From positions 62,001 to 126,000 of the forward strand of contig CALXRU010000002.1 of NCBI GenBank assembly GCA_944390935.1: DNA of 64,000 bases. The letters are read 5' to 3'. The notes under the pieces are model-generated. The model saw only the letters and a list, made by a program, of their open reading frames with translations, was not told the DNA's origin and searched no databases. This document shows positions 25,586-35,032 of this stretch, piece after piece. The number at the start of each line of letters is the position of its first letter. Positions within the stretch are counted from its first letter, which is position 1. The stretch comes from Acidaminococcaceae bacterium (GTDB lineage Bacteria > Bacillota > Negativicutes > Acidaminococcales > Acidaminococcaceae). The position numbers and the translations under genes are program-made.

Positions 25586-26320
25586 ATGACTGACAAGGGT
25601 TTCAGCGACGAAGCGATTATTTTAAAAGTTAAAAACTGGCAGACTGCGGATAAGTACGCAGTCTGCTTTTCGCGCGCGCACGGCAAGGTTACGTTTTTGG
25701 CTTACGGGGCGCGCTATGCGCGGACTAACGGCGGCAGGCTGATTCAGCCGTTTGCGGTGCTGGACATTAATTTTTTCGGCGGCAAAAAGCTGGATACATT
25801 AAAAAGCTGCGAGCTTATAAGTTACCCGGCGCAGTTTAATTTGCAGCAGATGGCTTATGCCGGGCTGATTGCCGAGGTGACGGAGCATTTAAGCGAGGAA
25901 CATCAGCAGCAGGAGGAAGTATACGAGCTGCTGTTGGAAACGCGCGAGGTGCTGATGCAGCGTAACCCGCGCCTTGTGGCGCTGTCGTTCATCGTTAAGC
26001 TGCTGTTTTTGACGGGCATTCTGCCGCAGTACCAGACCTGCGTCAACTGCGGCAAACCGGCGGACGGCGACGCGCATTTTTCCGTCGTGCAGGGCGGCTT
26101 AATCTGCGGCGATTGCCACGGCGGCGAGGAATTACCCTTCAGCCGTGAGGCGCAGGAATTTTTAACCGAGCTTTTAACGTTGGATTTTAAGAACCCGCAG
26201 CCTTTTAAGGTGCGCGGCGGTACGCTGATGGAGCTGGAAAAAATTTTGCAGCGCTTTATTGTGTACCAGACGGACAAGCCCTTAAAGAGTTTGGACTTTT
26301 TAAGCCAGACCGGTGTTTAA
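25586..26320 (+). CDS. recO: DNA repair protein RecO
   Basis: RecO works with RecF and RecR to load RecA on SSB-coated single-stranded DNA. The 244-residue protein has an N-terminal OB fold (DEAIILKVKNWQTADKYAV, then HGKVTFLAYGARY) and a helical C-terminal domain with a four-cysteine site (CVNCGKP and ICGDC). It lies 2 bp after the CNNM-type gene and before glyQS, the usual Firmicutes order era-recO-glyQS. Confidence 0.95.
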   Translation: MTDKGFSDEAIILKVKNWQTADKYAVCFSRAHGKVTFLAYGARYARTNGGRLIQPFAVLDINFFGGKKLDTLKSCELISYPAQFNLQQMAYAGLIAEVTEHLSEEHQQQEEVYELLLETREVLMQRNPRLVALSFIVKLLFLTGILPQYQTCVNCGKPADGDAHFSVVQGGLICGDCHGGEELPFSREAQEFLTELLTLDFKNPQPFKVRGGTLMELEKILQRFIVYQTDKPLKSLDFLSQTGV

Positions 26321-26323
26321 GCA

Positions 26324-26352
26324 TTGACAAACGCCGTGTTATTTGCTATATT
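26324..26352 (+). promoter_or_regulatory. Promoter of the glyQS T-box leader
   Basis: TTGACA (26324-26329) and TATATT (26347-26352) are 17 bp apart, directly after the recO stop. Confidence 0.85.
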
Positions 26353-26357
26353 TTTGG

Positions 26358-26560
26358 GTAAGCAATGATAAGGAGTAGTAACCGCGTATTTCAGCGAGCC
26401 GGGACGGTGCAAGCCGGCGCAGGCGGCGAAGGCGCCTTGGAGCATAAATTTTATAAACATCGAGGCGGGCTGCAATTTTGCGGCCAAGCAGGGTGGAACC
26501 GCGGAGACTATGCCTCCGTCCCTGTAACTATTTTGTTACAGAGGCGGGGGCTTTCGTTTT
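26358..26560 (+). promoter_or_regulatory. T-box riboswitch upstream of glyQS
   Basis: T-box leaders sense uncharged tRNA and switch between terminator and antiterminator. The conserved T-box AGGGTGGAACCGCGG is at 26490-26504. A conserved stem I piece, AGCGAGCCGGGACGGTG, lies upstream. The terminator is formed by GCCTCCGTCCCTGTAAC and GTTACAGAGGCGGGGGC, followed by TTTCGTTTTT. A glycine-tRNA specifier is expected from the downstream gene, but I did not place it with certainty. Confidence 0.93.
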
Positions 26561-26587
26561 TGTAACAGCCAATACAGGAGGGATACT

Positions 26588-27466
26588 ATGGATTTTCAGA
26601 CAATTATTTTGAAACTGCAAAAATTCTGGGGCGCACAAAACTGTATTTTAACCCAGCCCTATGATATTGAAAAAGGTGCAGGCACCATGAACCCGCGCAC
26701 GTTTTTGCGCGTGCTTGGCCCTGAACCCTGGCGCGTGGCTTACGTTGAACCGAGCCGCCGCCCGGCAGACGGACGCTATGGCGACAACCCGAACCGCCTG
26801 TTCCAGCATCATCAGTTCCAGGTTATCATCAAACCGTCGACGGACAATATTCAGGAGCTGTACCTGCAAAGCCTTGCCGAACTCGGCATCCATCAGGATG
26901 AACACGACATCCGCTTTGTAGAAGACAACTGGGAATCCCCGACGCTGGGCGCATGGGGACTTGGCTGGGAAGTTTGGCTGGACGGCATGGAAATTACCCA
27001 GTTCACTTACTTCCAGCAGGTTGGCAGCATCGACGTTAAACCTGTCAGCGTAGAAATCACGTACGGTTTGGAACGCCTTGCCATGTACATTCAGGGCGTG
27101 GAAAACGTATTTGACATTCAGTGGGTGGAAGGCGTTACCTACGGCGATGTATTCCACACCAACGAAGTTGAACAATCCTACTACAATTTTGAAGTAGCCG
27201 ATACCGATTTACTGTTTGATTTGTTTGATAAATACGAAGCCGAAGCAAAACGCGTCATTGCGCTCGGTTATATCCGCCCGGCGTACGATTACGTTTTAAA
27301 ATGCTCGCATACCTTCAATCTGCTCGATTCGCGCGGAGCCATCAGCGTAAGCGAAAGAACGGCGTTTATTGCCCGCGTGCGCGCCATGGCAAGGCTGTGT
27401 GCGGCTGCGTATGTTGAACAAAGGGAGAAGCTGGGCTTCCCGATGCTGAAAGGGGAGAATTTATAA
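26588..27466 (+). CDS. glyQ: Glycyl-tRNA synthetase alpha subunit
   Basis: GlyQ is the catalytic subunit of the tetrameric glycyl-tRNA synthetase. The 292-residue protein begins [18 protein letters not shown] and carries [29 protein letters not shown] with the class II arginine, and [20 protein letters not shown]. It has a strong AGGAGGG site and is controlled by the T-box leader. It overlaps glyS by one base (TAATG). Confidence 0.97.
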   Translation: MDFQTIILKLQKFWGAQNCILTQPYDIEKGAGTMNPRTFLRVLGPEPWRVAYVEPSRRPADGRYGDNPNRLFQHHQFQVIIKPSTDNIQELYLQSLAELGIHQDEHDIRFVEDNWESPTLGAWGLGWEVWLDGMEITQFTYFQQVGSIDVKPVSVEITYGLERLAMYIQGVENVFDIQWVEGVTYGDVFHTNEVEQSYYNFEVADTDLLFDLFDKYEAEAKRVIALGYIRPAYDYVLKCSHTFNLLDSRGAISVSERTAFIARVRAMARLCAAAYVEQREKLGFPMLKGENL

Positions 27467-29613
27467 TGGAAAAATTATTGTTTGAAATTGGCACAGAAGA
27501 AATTCCGGCAAAGTTTATGCCCGGCATTTTAAAACAGCTTAAAGAGCTTGCCGCAGCCAAAATGCAGGAGCTGCGCATTCCGTTTGAAGATATTACCGTT
27601 TACGGCACTCCACGCCGCATGGCGTTTATTGCGGGCGGCGTTGCGGAAACCCAGGCCGACGTTGTTGTCGAAGCCAAAGGCCCTTCCGTGCAGATTGCCT
27701 ATGTAAGCGGTGCGCCGAGCAAAGCGGCTCAGGGCTTTGCCCGCGGACAGGGCGTTGATGTAAACGATCTTGTTGTGCGCGATAATTACGTTTACGCCGT
27801 TAAACATCTGGCAGGCCAGCCGGTTATTGACCTCTTGCCGGGTCTTTTAATGGATATTTTAACTTCTCTTTCCTTCCCCAAAACCATGCGCTGGGCGGAT
27901 TACGACTTCCGTTTTGTACGTCCTATCCGCTGGATGGTGGCACTGTTCGGCGAGCAGGTTGTACCGGTGGAAATCTGCGGCGTAATGAGCGGCAAATATT
28001 CCATGGGGCACCGCTTTATGCAGCAGTCCCTTAAAGACGCTGCCGAAAGCCAGGGCCTTATCAGCGCCGCGCTGACCAAAATGGGCAACAAAGTTTATTC
28101 CGCTTTGGCGGGAGTTAAAGGCGCTGTGGAAATTCCGTCTGCCGGCGATTACAAAAAAGTTATGTACGATAACTTTGTAATGGTTGACCAGGATGAACGC
28201 CGCACGCTGATTTTGCAGCAGATTAAGGATTTGGCTGCGCAGAACGGCGGCGAAGCCGAGATTAACGAAGACCTTCTGGAAGAAGTAAACTACCTTGTTG
28301 AATGGCCGACCGCGCTGTGCGGCAGGTTTGAAGAAAAATTCCTGCGTCTGCCGAAGGAATGCATTATCACCCCGATGCGTGAGCACCAGAGATACTTCCC
28401 GGTGCTGGACGAGGACGGCAATTTGCTGAACAAGTTTATTACCGTGCGCAACGGCGGCAGCGAACACCTTGACATTGTAACCCACGGCAACGAGCGCGTG
28501 CTGCGTGCGCGTTTAAGCGACGCCGAGTTCTTCTTTAACGAAGACCGCAAACAGAAACTTGCAGACCGTCTGGAAAAACTGAAAACCGTTTCCTTCCAGG
28601 AAGGTTTGGGCAATATGTACGATAAGAGCGAGCGCCTTGTTAAAATGGCGGAAATGCTGCGTTATGCGATTGAAGCACAGGTTGATGAGGACGCACTGCG
28701 CCGCACCGCGCTGCTTTGCAAAACCGACCTTGTTACCGGTATGGTAATTGAATTTACCGAACTGCAGGGCGTAATGGGCCGCGAATATGCGCTGCTGGAC
28801 GGCGAAAAACCGGAAGTTGCAGCCGGCATTTACGAACATTATCTGCCGCGCTTTGCGGGAGACGAATTGCCGAAAAGCGTTATCGGCCGCATCGTAGGCA
28901 TCGGCGACAAGCTGGACAACATCTGCGCAACCTTCAGCCGCGGGTTGGCGCCGACCGGTTCTCAGGACCCGTACGCACTGCGCCGTCAGGCACTGGGCAT
29001 TATCAACATCCTGCTGGACGCAAATTACCATATTTCGCTGGGCAAGGTTATTGCCGGCGCGCTGTACCTGCTGGACATCAAACCGGAAGAAACCGGCAAA
29101 CTTGTACCGCAGATTCTGGACTTCTTTAAACAGCGTTTGAGAAACCTTTTGATGGAACAGGGCATCCGCTACGATGTTATCGACGCCGTATTTGCGGATA
29201 AACGCTGCGACGACGTTGTGGAAATCGCAGCACGCTGCCAGGCATTGGCCGATTATGTGGAAGCAGGCAACGCCGAACCGCTGGTACAGGTTTCTGTGCG
29301 CGTAAGCAATCTGTGCAAAAAGATTGAAAAAGAAGTTGCCATCAGCGCAGGGCTGTTTAAACACGAAAGCGAAAGCGAACTTCAAAAAGTTGTGGCAGCA
29401 GTCAACAAAGAAATTATCCCCGAAATGGTGCTGTTTGATTACGCCGCCGTTTTGAAAGCCGCCGAAAAAGTTATCGAACCGGTTAATGCGTTCTTTGATA
29501 ACGTAATGGTTATGGACGAAGACGAAAACGTTAAACATAACCGTCTGGCGCTTCTGGACGAAGTCCGCAGCGTAGTCAACGCCGTCGGCGATTTGAGTTT
29601 GCTGGTGCTGTAA
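27466..29613 (+). CDS. glyS: Glycyl-tRNA synthetase beta subunit
   Basis: GlyS binds tRNA-Gly and completes the enzyme with GlyQ. The length of 715 residues is normal. Visible hallmarks are LFEIGTEEIPAKFMPG at the N-terminus, GTPRRMAF, FPKTMRWADYDFRFVRPIRW, PMREHQRYFPV, the ARLSDAEFFFNEDRK segment and the HD-like LARGLAPTGSQDPYALRRQ-type region (here SRGLAPTGSQDPYALRR). The unit ends at the terminator at 29653. Confidence 0.97.
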   Translation: MEKLLFEIGTEEIPAKFMPGILKQLKELAAAKMQELRIPFEDITVYGTPRRMAFIAGGVAETQADVVVEAKGPSVQIAYVSGAPSKAAQGFARGQGVDVNDLVVRDNYVYAVKHLAGQPVIDLLPGLLMDILTSLSFPKTMRWADYDFRFVRPIRWMVALFGEQVVPVEICGVMSGKYSMGHRFMQQSLKDAAESQGLISAALTKMGNKVYSALAGVKGAVEIPSAGDYKKVMYDNFVMVDQDERRTLILQQIKDLAAQNGGEAEINEDLLEEVNYLVEWPTALCGRFEEKFLRLPKECIITPMREHQRYFPVLDEDGNLLNKFITVRNGGSEHLDIVTHGNERVLRARLSDAEFFFNEDRKQKLADRLEKLKTVSFQEGLGNMYDKSERLVKMAEMLRYAIEAQVDEDALRRTALLCKTDLVTGMVIEFTELQGVMGREYALLDGEKPEVAAGIYEHYLPRFAGDELPKSVIGRIVGIGDKLDNICATFSRGLAPTGSQDPYALRRQALGIINILLDANYHISLGKVIAGALYLLDIKPEETGKLVPQILDFFKQRLRNLLMEQGIRYDVIDAVFADKRCDDVVEIAARCQALADYVEAGNAEPLVQVSVRVSNLCKKIEKEVAISAGLFKHESESELQKVVAAVNKEIIPEMVLFDYAAVLKAAEKVIEPVNAFFDNVMVMDEDENVKHNRLALLDEVRSVVNAVGDLSLLVL

Positions 29614-29652
29614 GCTAAAACAGCAAAACTTAATATTTAATTTGCATATAAC

Positions 29653-29689
29653 AAAACTCCCGTTGGGCTTAAGCCTGACGGGAGTTTTT
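29653..29689 (+). terminator. Terminator after glyQS
   Basis: AAAACTCCCGT and ACGGGAGTTTTT form the outer stem, with an inner GGCTTAAGCC palindrome and a run of Ts. Confidence 0.9.
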
Positions 29690-29807
29690 GCTATTACAAA
29701 CATTCGTTAAATTTTTGAGATATAATAAAATTTCAAATCAAAGCTTATTTATCTGCTAAATGCGAAAAATGAGCAGAAAATGATAAAAAGTAAAAATTAA
29801 ATTTTTA

Positions 29808-29816
29808 TGATATAAT
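29808..29816 (+). promoter_or_regulatory. Extended -10 promoter for mcrBC
   Basis: TGATATAAT lies 44 bp before the mcrB start. A second TATAAT at 29721-29726 sits in a very similar context (TTTTTGAGATATAAT against TTTTTATGATATAAT). The region is extremely AT-rich, so either box may be used. Confidence 0.5.
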
Positions 29817-29859
29817 TTGATTAGTAAATTTAAATAAACGAATAAAAAGGAGCTTAAAG

Positions 29860-31896
29860 ATGATTACTTTTAATAAAGAAAAGTTAAAAGAATATATAGA
29901 AATGTATAAAGAAAATTTTGAGCGTGTAAATCAGGAAGAAATTTATAAATGGTGTTTTGTAAAAACTTTTCAGGATAATTGGAATATAGATGCACTTAAT
30001 TTTAGAGGCATGTTTTCTATGGCTGTTGCTGATTCTGTAAAAACGCCATATAGCGGAAATAAAAAAGTAAAAAATAATATTTTACAAACTTTTCGCTACT
30101 ATCCACGTCAGTTTATTCTTGCGGCAGCTGAAATAGAACCTGAAACAGTTAGAAAATGGTTTAGAGAATTATTTGATGAAAGTAAAGATATTACGGTAAG
30201 AAATAAAACATTTCAAGAAGAAACACAAGAATTTTTTATAAAATATAAGTCAAATCCAAAATTAAGCAGTTTCACTTATTCTTATCAACGAAATTTATCA
30301 GTCAGCAACTTTTTGTTTTTACGTTATCCGGACAAGTATTACATTTCCAAGTATAGTGTAATGAAAGATTGCAGCCAAATTTTAGGCGCTAATTGGATAC
30401 CTAAAAATGCCGATTATGATAACATAGAAAAATGCCGTCAATTTTTTGATGAAATCAATAAAGTCGTTTTAGAAGATACTGAATTATTGGCATTATCTAA
30501 AAAACGTTTGCAAAATGATTTATGCTATCCTGATGAAGAATTTAAAATTTTAACGCAGGATATAGTTTGGTTTATAGTTAATAAAGTGAAGAATATTGAA
30601 AATAATAATGAATGGTGGCCAGCTTTAAAAGAGTATGACCCTGGTATTAGTGTTAGTCAGTGGAGAAAATTATTTAATAATGAGAATGTTTTTACGAAAG
30701 AATCAAAAGATTTGATTTTGAAAATGTTAGATTTTCCTGATGGTATAACATGTAAACAATTGGCAGCAGATTTTGGCGGAGAACCTAATTATTATAATAA
30801 TATGTCGTGGCAATTGGCAAAAAGAGTGCAACAAGTTACTAATTGCCCGATAATTAAAAGATTGGAAAATGATGGAAATAAATATTGGCCAATTCTTTAT
30901 ATAGGAAAGTATACTCAAAACAAAAAAGACGGGACATTTTTATGGAAACTTCGTGATGAACTTCGTAAAGCTTTACTAAATACTCCTGAAAACGATGAAG
31001 TTGAAGCAGTAAAAAATAAAGAAGAAAATAATAAATATACAAAAGCAGATTTCCTCACCGATGTTTTTATGACGGAAGAAAATTACAATAAACTTGTTGC
31101 GTTGTTAAAATTTAAAAAGAACATAATTTTGCAGGGCGCACCGGGAGTAGGCAAAACTTATGCTGCTAAGCGTCTCGCTTATTCACTTATCGGTGCGGAA
31201 GACAATAGTAAAATTGCTATGGTGCAGTTCCATCAAAATTATTCATATGAAGATTTTGTAATGGGATACCGCCCAACGGAAAACGGTTTTGAACTGCGTA
31301 ACGGTGTATTCTATGAATTTTGCCAAAAAGCTCGTAACGATTTAGAAGATAATTATTATTTTATTATTGATGAAATAAACCGTGGTAATTTAAGTGCAAT
31401 TTTTGGTGAGCTGTTAATGCTTATCGAAAGCGATTACCGTAATAAGCCTGTAACACTTGTTTATAAAAAAGATGAGCAATTCAGTGTACCGCCTAATGTT
31501 TACATTATCGGCATGATGAATACTGCTGACCGCAGTATAGCCATGATTGATTATGCGCTTCGCCGCCGATTCAGCTTTTTTACAATGAACCCCGGTTTTG
31601 ATAGTGATGGATTTAAACGTATGCAGAGTGATATTGATAATTCTGTGTATAATGATTTAATTGCTGAAATTAAAAGTTTAAATTCTGAAATTGCGCAGGA
31701 TGATTCCCTGGGTGAAGGATTCTGCATTGGCCACAGTTATTTTGTATATGACAATAATTGCCAAACAGATGTAGAAGCATGGCTTAAAAATGTTGTGGAA
31801 TACGATATTTTACCAATGTTAAATGAATATTGGTTTGATGAGAAAGCAAAAGCTGATAACTGGAAGAATAAGCTGATGGGTGTTTTTGATAAATGA
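29860..31896 (+). CDS. mcrB: McrB-like AAA+ restriction GTPase subunit
   Basis: McrB is the DNA-recognising, GTP-driven motor of the McrBC modification-dependent restriction system. The 678-residue protein has about 400 N-terminal residues that look like a recognition region, including a winged-helix-like segment (GITCKQLAADFGGEPNYYN, then WPILYIGKY). The AAA+ motor follows with Walker A QGAPGVGKTYAAKRLA near residue 428, YSYEDFVMGYRP, Walker B FIIDEINRGNLSAIFGE and the McrB signature MMNTADRSIAMID. ATG follows AAGGAGC. It overlaps mcrC by 4 bp. The base composition is much more AT-rich than the neighbours, so transfer is likely. Confidence 0.93.
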   Translation: MITFNKEKLKEYIEMYKENFERVNQEEIYKWCFVKTFQDNWNIDALNFRGMFSMAVADSVKTPYSGNKKVKNNILQTFRYYPRQFILAAAEIEPETVRKWFRELFDESKDITVRNKTFQEETQEFFIKYKSNPKLSSFTYSYQRNLSVSNFLFLRYPDKYYISKYSVMKDCSQILGANWIPKNADYDNIEKCRQFFDEINKVVLEDTELLALSKKRLQNDLCYPDEEFKILTQDIVWFIVNKVKNIENNNEWWPALKEYDPGISVSQWRKLFNNENVFTKESKDLILKMLDFPDGITCKQLAADFGGEPNYYNNMSWQLAKRVQQVTNCPIIKRLENDGNKYWPILYIGKYTQNKKDGTFLWKLRDELRKALLNTPENDEVEAVKNKEENNKYTKADFLTDVFMTEENYNKLVALLKFKKNIILQGAPGVGKTYAAKRLAYSLIGAEDNSKIAMVQFHQNYSYEDFVMGYRPTENGFELRNGVFYEFCQKARNDLEDNYYFIIDEINRGNLSAIFGELLMLIESDYRNKPVTLVYKKDEQFSVPPNVYIIGMMNTADRSIAMIDYALRRRFSFFTMNPGFDSDGFKRMQSDIDNSVYNDLIAEIKSLNSEIAQDDSLGEGFCIGHSYFVYDNNCQTDVEAWLKNVVEYDILPMLNEYWFDEKAKADNWKNKLMGVFDK

Positions 31897-32936
31897 GTGA
31901 TGAGCAAAATATTTTAATAAAAAACATTTATTATATGCTGGCGTATGCCTATAAAGTTTTGCAGCAGGAAGGCTTTGAAAAAATAGGCGCTGAAAAATTC
32001 ACAAATATCCATGATTTATTTGCTGCTGTCCTTGTAAGAGGAATTGAGCATCAGGTGAAGCAGGGTCTGACAAAAGAATATTTAAAGCATCAGCGTTTGC
32101 GCAAAACTTTGCGTGGTAAAGTTGATATTATCGGCACTTTGCAGCAAATGGCAAAGCGACAGCGAAATTTGAGTTGTGAATACGAAGTATTGACAGAAGA
32201 TAATTTACTAAACCGTATTTTGAAATCTGCGGCAGTTTTATTGTTTCATTACGGTGACGTAACACAGGAAAATAAAAAGGCTTTGAAAAAAGTGCTGTTG
32301 TTTTTTAGTAATGTCAGTGACATCAATCCTTTTAATATAAAATGGTCGTTGTTAAGTTACCGTAAAGGCAATGCTTCGTATCAAATGTTAATTTATCTTT
32401 GCCGTTTACTGTTTGAAGGTATGTTAATCAATAAAGATGGAAAGGTAAAACTGGCAAAATTTTTAGATGGGCAAAGACTGTGCAATTTGTATGAAAAATT
32501 TGTGCTGGCATATTATCAGAAACATTATCCGGAATTAAATCCATCTGCACCAATGATAGAGTGGGATTTAACAGGTAAGACGGATGAATTTTTGCCGAAG
32601 ATGTATACGGACATTACTCTTGAGAACAGCAGCAAAATTTTAATTATCGACACAAAATGTTATTCCAGAATTTTGTCGGAGCAGTATGATAAAAAGAGTA
32701 TTAATTCAGCAAATTTATATCAGATTTACGCCTATGTAAAAAATAAAGCTGCCAAAACAGATAAAAAAGTAAATGGCATGTTGCTGTATGCTAAAACGAA
32801 AGAACGTATAGTGCCTGATACTTTTTATGATATGCGTGACAATAAGATTTTTGTGCGTACTTTGGATTTAAACTGTGAGTTTGACAATATCAAAGTCCAG
32901 CTTGACAGAATAATAACTGGAAATTTTGGTATGTAA
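31893..32936 (+). CDS. mcrC: McrC-like restriction nuclease subunit
   Basis: McrC is the nuclease partner of McrB. The 347-residue protein has the family N-terminus (IKNIYYMLAYAYKVLQ), the RLRKTLRGKVDIIGTLQ and VLTEDNLLNRILKSA segments, and a PD-(D/E)xK nuclease core visible as MYTDITLEN followed by LIIDTKCYSR (Asp, then Asp-x-Lys). ATGA overlap with mcrB indicates one operon. The pair stands alone: no methylase or specificity gene lies nearby, as expected for type IV restriction. Confidence 0.93.
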   Translation: MSDEQNILIKNIYYMLAYAYKVLQQEGFEKIGAEKFTNIHDLFAAVLVRGIEHQVKQGLTKEYLKHQRLRKTLRGKVDIIGTLQQMAKRQRNLSCEYEVLTEDNLLNRILKSAAVLLFHYGDVTQENKKALKKVLLFFSNVSDINPFNIKWSLLSYRKGNASYQMLIYLCRLLFEGMLINKDGKVKLAKFLDGQRLCNLYEKFVLAYYQKHYPELNPSAPMIEWDLTGKTDEFLPKMYTDITLENSSKILIIDTKCYSRILSEQYDKKSINSANLYQIYAYVKNKAAKTDKKVNGMLLYAKTKERIVPDTFYDMRDNKIFVRTLDLNCEFDNIKVQLDRIITGNFGM

Positions 32937-32943
32937 AAATATC

Positions 32944-32976
32944 AGAGCAGTTTAAAAAGCTGCTCTCTTTGTTTTT
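32944..32976 (+). terminator. Terminator after mcrBC
   Basis: AGAGCAG (32944-32950) pairs with CTGCTCT (32960-32966). CTTTGTTTTT follows. Confidence 0.82.
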
Positions 32977-32995
32977 GCGCGGGCATTTCATTACT

Positions 32996-33017
32996 ACTGC
33001 TACCGTACGGTAGTAGT
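32996..33017. repeat. 22-bp near-perfect palindrome
   Basis: The sequence centres on TACCGTACGGTA and extends to CTAC/GTAG with one mismatch. It lies in a gene-poor stretch between mcrC and sulP. It could be an operator or a remnant of an insertion. The rest of the 32977-33389 gap is AT-rich, includes a polypurine stretch around 33090-33140, and shows no convincing gene. Confidence 0.6.
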
Positions 33018-33031
33018 TTAGGGAACAAGGT

Positions 33032-33049
33032 AGATTATATATATAATCT
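33032..33049. repeat. 18-bp perfect AT palindrome
   Basis: AGATTATAT is followed directly by ATATAATCT and then TTTT. Copies of GAACAAGGT(T)AGA flank it at about 33023 and 33063. It might act as a weak terminator, but no loop is available without opening the centre. Confidence 0.55.
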
Positions 33050-33302
33050 TTTAACTTATGCTGAACAAGGTTAGAAGGTAAGGCGGCAAAGAAAAGATAA
33101 AGAGAAAAAACAGGCAAAAAAGAGAAAAGAAAAGAAACTCTCACCCACATAAACGGTTAACTGCTGATAAAATTAACCCGGCTTAAAAAATTATGCGCAA
33201 AAAATTTCGGCGGCGGTTAATTTTTTTATCTTGGCGGCGTTTATATGGCTGTAAGGGATTAAGGCTTATAAAAACTTTGCGTAAAATTTTACCGGCAAAG
33301 GT

Positions 33303-33332
33303 TTGTTTTGGGCGCTTCGCCTATGGTAAAAT
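33303..33332 (+). promoter_or_regulatory. Possible promoter for sulP
   Basis: TTGTTT (33303-33308) and TAAAAT (33327-33332) are 18 bp apart, about 58 bp before the sulP start. A 12-bp palindrome GTAAAATTTTAC lies just upstream at 33281-33292. Confidence 0.45.
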
Positions 33333-33389
33333 AAATACAGGCTGTTTGTAATTTGCGTTTAAATTTGTTTGGCGAAGGGGTTGTTTGTG

Positions 33390-35012
33390 ATGATGATTGA
33401 GCGCTATAAGCGCGATTTGATTAGAGAGTTCCGTAATTACGACAAGATGATGCTGATGAAGGACTTGATGGCGGGGCTGACGGTAACGGCGGTGGCTATT
33501 CCGCTGGCGCTGGCATTTGGCGTGGGCAGCGGCGCAACGGCGGCTTCCGGCCTTGTTACGGCAATTATTGCGGGTGTAATTATCAGCGCGCTGGGCGGAG
33601 CGTATTTTCAGATTTCCGGCCCGACGGGCGCGATGGCGGCGATTTTGATGTCCATCATCGCGCAGTACGATTTGCAGGGCGTGTTTGTGGCGACGGTTAT
33701 GGCGGGCATTATCCTCGTCATTGCAGGCGTGCTGCACCTTGGCAAGCTGATATCTTTCATCCCGATGCCGGTAATCAGCGGCTTTACTTCTGGCATTGCC
33801 GTTATTATCGCCATGGGGCAGATTGATAATTTTTTTGGCGTTAAGTCGGTGGGCAGCAGTGTAACCGAAAAGTTTTTAAGCTATTTTGAACTGGGCTTTG
33901 AGCCGAATATGACGGCGGTGAGCATTGGCGTGTTTGTTATGCTGATGATGCTGCTGTTCCCGATAAAGTACAGCAAATTTATACCAAGCTCGCTGTTTGC
34001 GATTATTGTGGCGACGGCGGCGAACATTGCGCTGAACCTTGATGTGGCAGTGGTTGGCGAGATTCCGGCGACGCTGCTTTTGGACGACCGTTTGCAGCTC
34101 GCTTCGCTGCTGGATTTCCGCACTGTCGTTGGCCTTTTAGCGCCTGCTGTCAGTATCGCCGTTCTGGCGATGATTGAAAGCCTTTTGTGCGGTGCTACGG
34201 CTTCGCGTATGACGGGCGCGCGTCTGGACAGCAACCGCGAACTGGTGGCGCAGGGCGTCGGCAATATTATTGTGCCGTTTTTCGGCGGCATTCCGGCGAC
34301 GGCGGCAATTGCCCGCACCAGTGTGGCGGTAAAATCGGGCGCGGTAACACGCATGACGGGTATCTTCCACGCGCTGGGCATTTTGCTGGCGATGTTTGTG
34401 CTGGCACCGGTAATGAGCCAAATTCCGCTGGCGGCGCTGGCAGGCGTTTTGATGGTTGTATCGTGGCGCATGAACGAGTGGGTGACGATTAACTTTATTT
34501 TAAAGGGCAAGTTTAAAGGCGCAATTTTAAAATTTGTAGTGACGATGCTGACGACGATTATCGTGGACCTGACGACGGCGATTATGATTGGCGTTATCAT
34601 CGGGCTGGTGCTGCAGGCCGTGCGTTTTTCGCACCTGCGCATTACTTATGACGAAATTGACCCGCAGCGCCTGCACGAGGAAGCTGAAAAACTGCCGGAG
34701 GACGGGCTGGTGTGCTACATCAACGGGCCTATTGTGTTTGCCAATACGGAACGCTTGGAGGAGATACCCAAAAAGGCCAAGCGTTACGGCTATGTGTATT
34801 TTTCCATGCGCGGCGTGCCGGATATCGACATCAGCGGCGTGCAGGAATTTGCCAAAATTGTGCAGGAAATGAAGGACACCGGCAAGAAGATTTACCTGTG
34901 CAGCTTGCAGGATGAGGCGATGGAAATGCTGAAACGCGGCGGCGTGTACAAAATGATTGGGCAGGACGCCGTTTACTGGAGCGTGGAGCGCGCCCTGCTG
35001 GACAGGCATTAA
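33390..35012 (+). CDS. SulP family anion transporter with STAS domain
   Basis: SulP proteins carry sulfate, bicarbonate or other anions across the membrane. About 540 residues comprise 10-14 membrane segments (LMAGLTVTAVAIPLALAFG, then YFQISGPTGAMAAIL, the conserved signature) and a C-terminal STAS domain from about residue 435 (YVYFSMRGVPDIDISGVQEF). The ion is unknown. The frame runs from TTG 33369, but AAGGGG at 33375-33380 favours ATG 33390 (or GTG 33387). Confidence 0.92.
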   Translation: MMIERYKRDLIREFRNYDKMMLMKDLMAGLTVTAVAIPLALAFGVGSGATAASGLVTAIIAGVIISALGGAYFQISGPTGAMAAILMSIIAQYDLQGVFVATVMAGIILVIAGVLHLGKLISFIPMPVISGFTSGIAVIIAMGQIDNFFGVKSVGSSVTEKFLSYFELGFEPNMTAVSIGVFVMLMMLLFPIKYSKFIPSSLFAIIVATAANIALNLDVAVVGEIPATLLLDDRLQLASLLDFRTVVGLLAPAVSIAVLAMIESLLCGATASRMTGARLDSNRELVAQGVGNIIVPFFGGIPATAAIARTSVAVKSGAVTRMTGIFHALGILLAMFVLAPVMSQIPLAALAGVLMVVSWRMNEWVTINFILKGKFKGAILKFVVTMLTTIIVDLTTAIMIGVIIGLVLQAVRFSHLRITYDEIDPQRLHEEAEKLPEDGLVCYINGPIVFANTERLEEIPKKAKRYGYVYFSMRGVPDIDISGVQEFAKIVQEMKDTGKKIYLCSLQDEAMEMLKRGGVYKMIGQDAVYWSVERALLDRH

Positions 35013-35032
35013 GCAGATAAAGAGGGAAAACA

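Noticed and set aside
28513..29703. Long minus-strand frame opposite glyS (396 residues)
   Set aside because: It is a shadow frame of the GC-balanced glyS gene, rich in His/Gln/Asn without recognisable domains.
32890..33150. Minus-strand 86-residue frame between mcrC and sulP
   Set aside because: It overlaps the mcrC end and a polypurine tract, and has low-complexity Phe/Leu content and no good start site.
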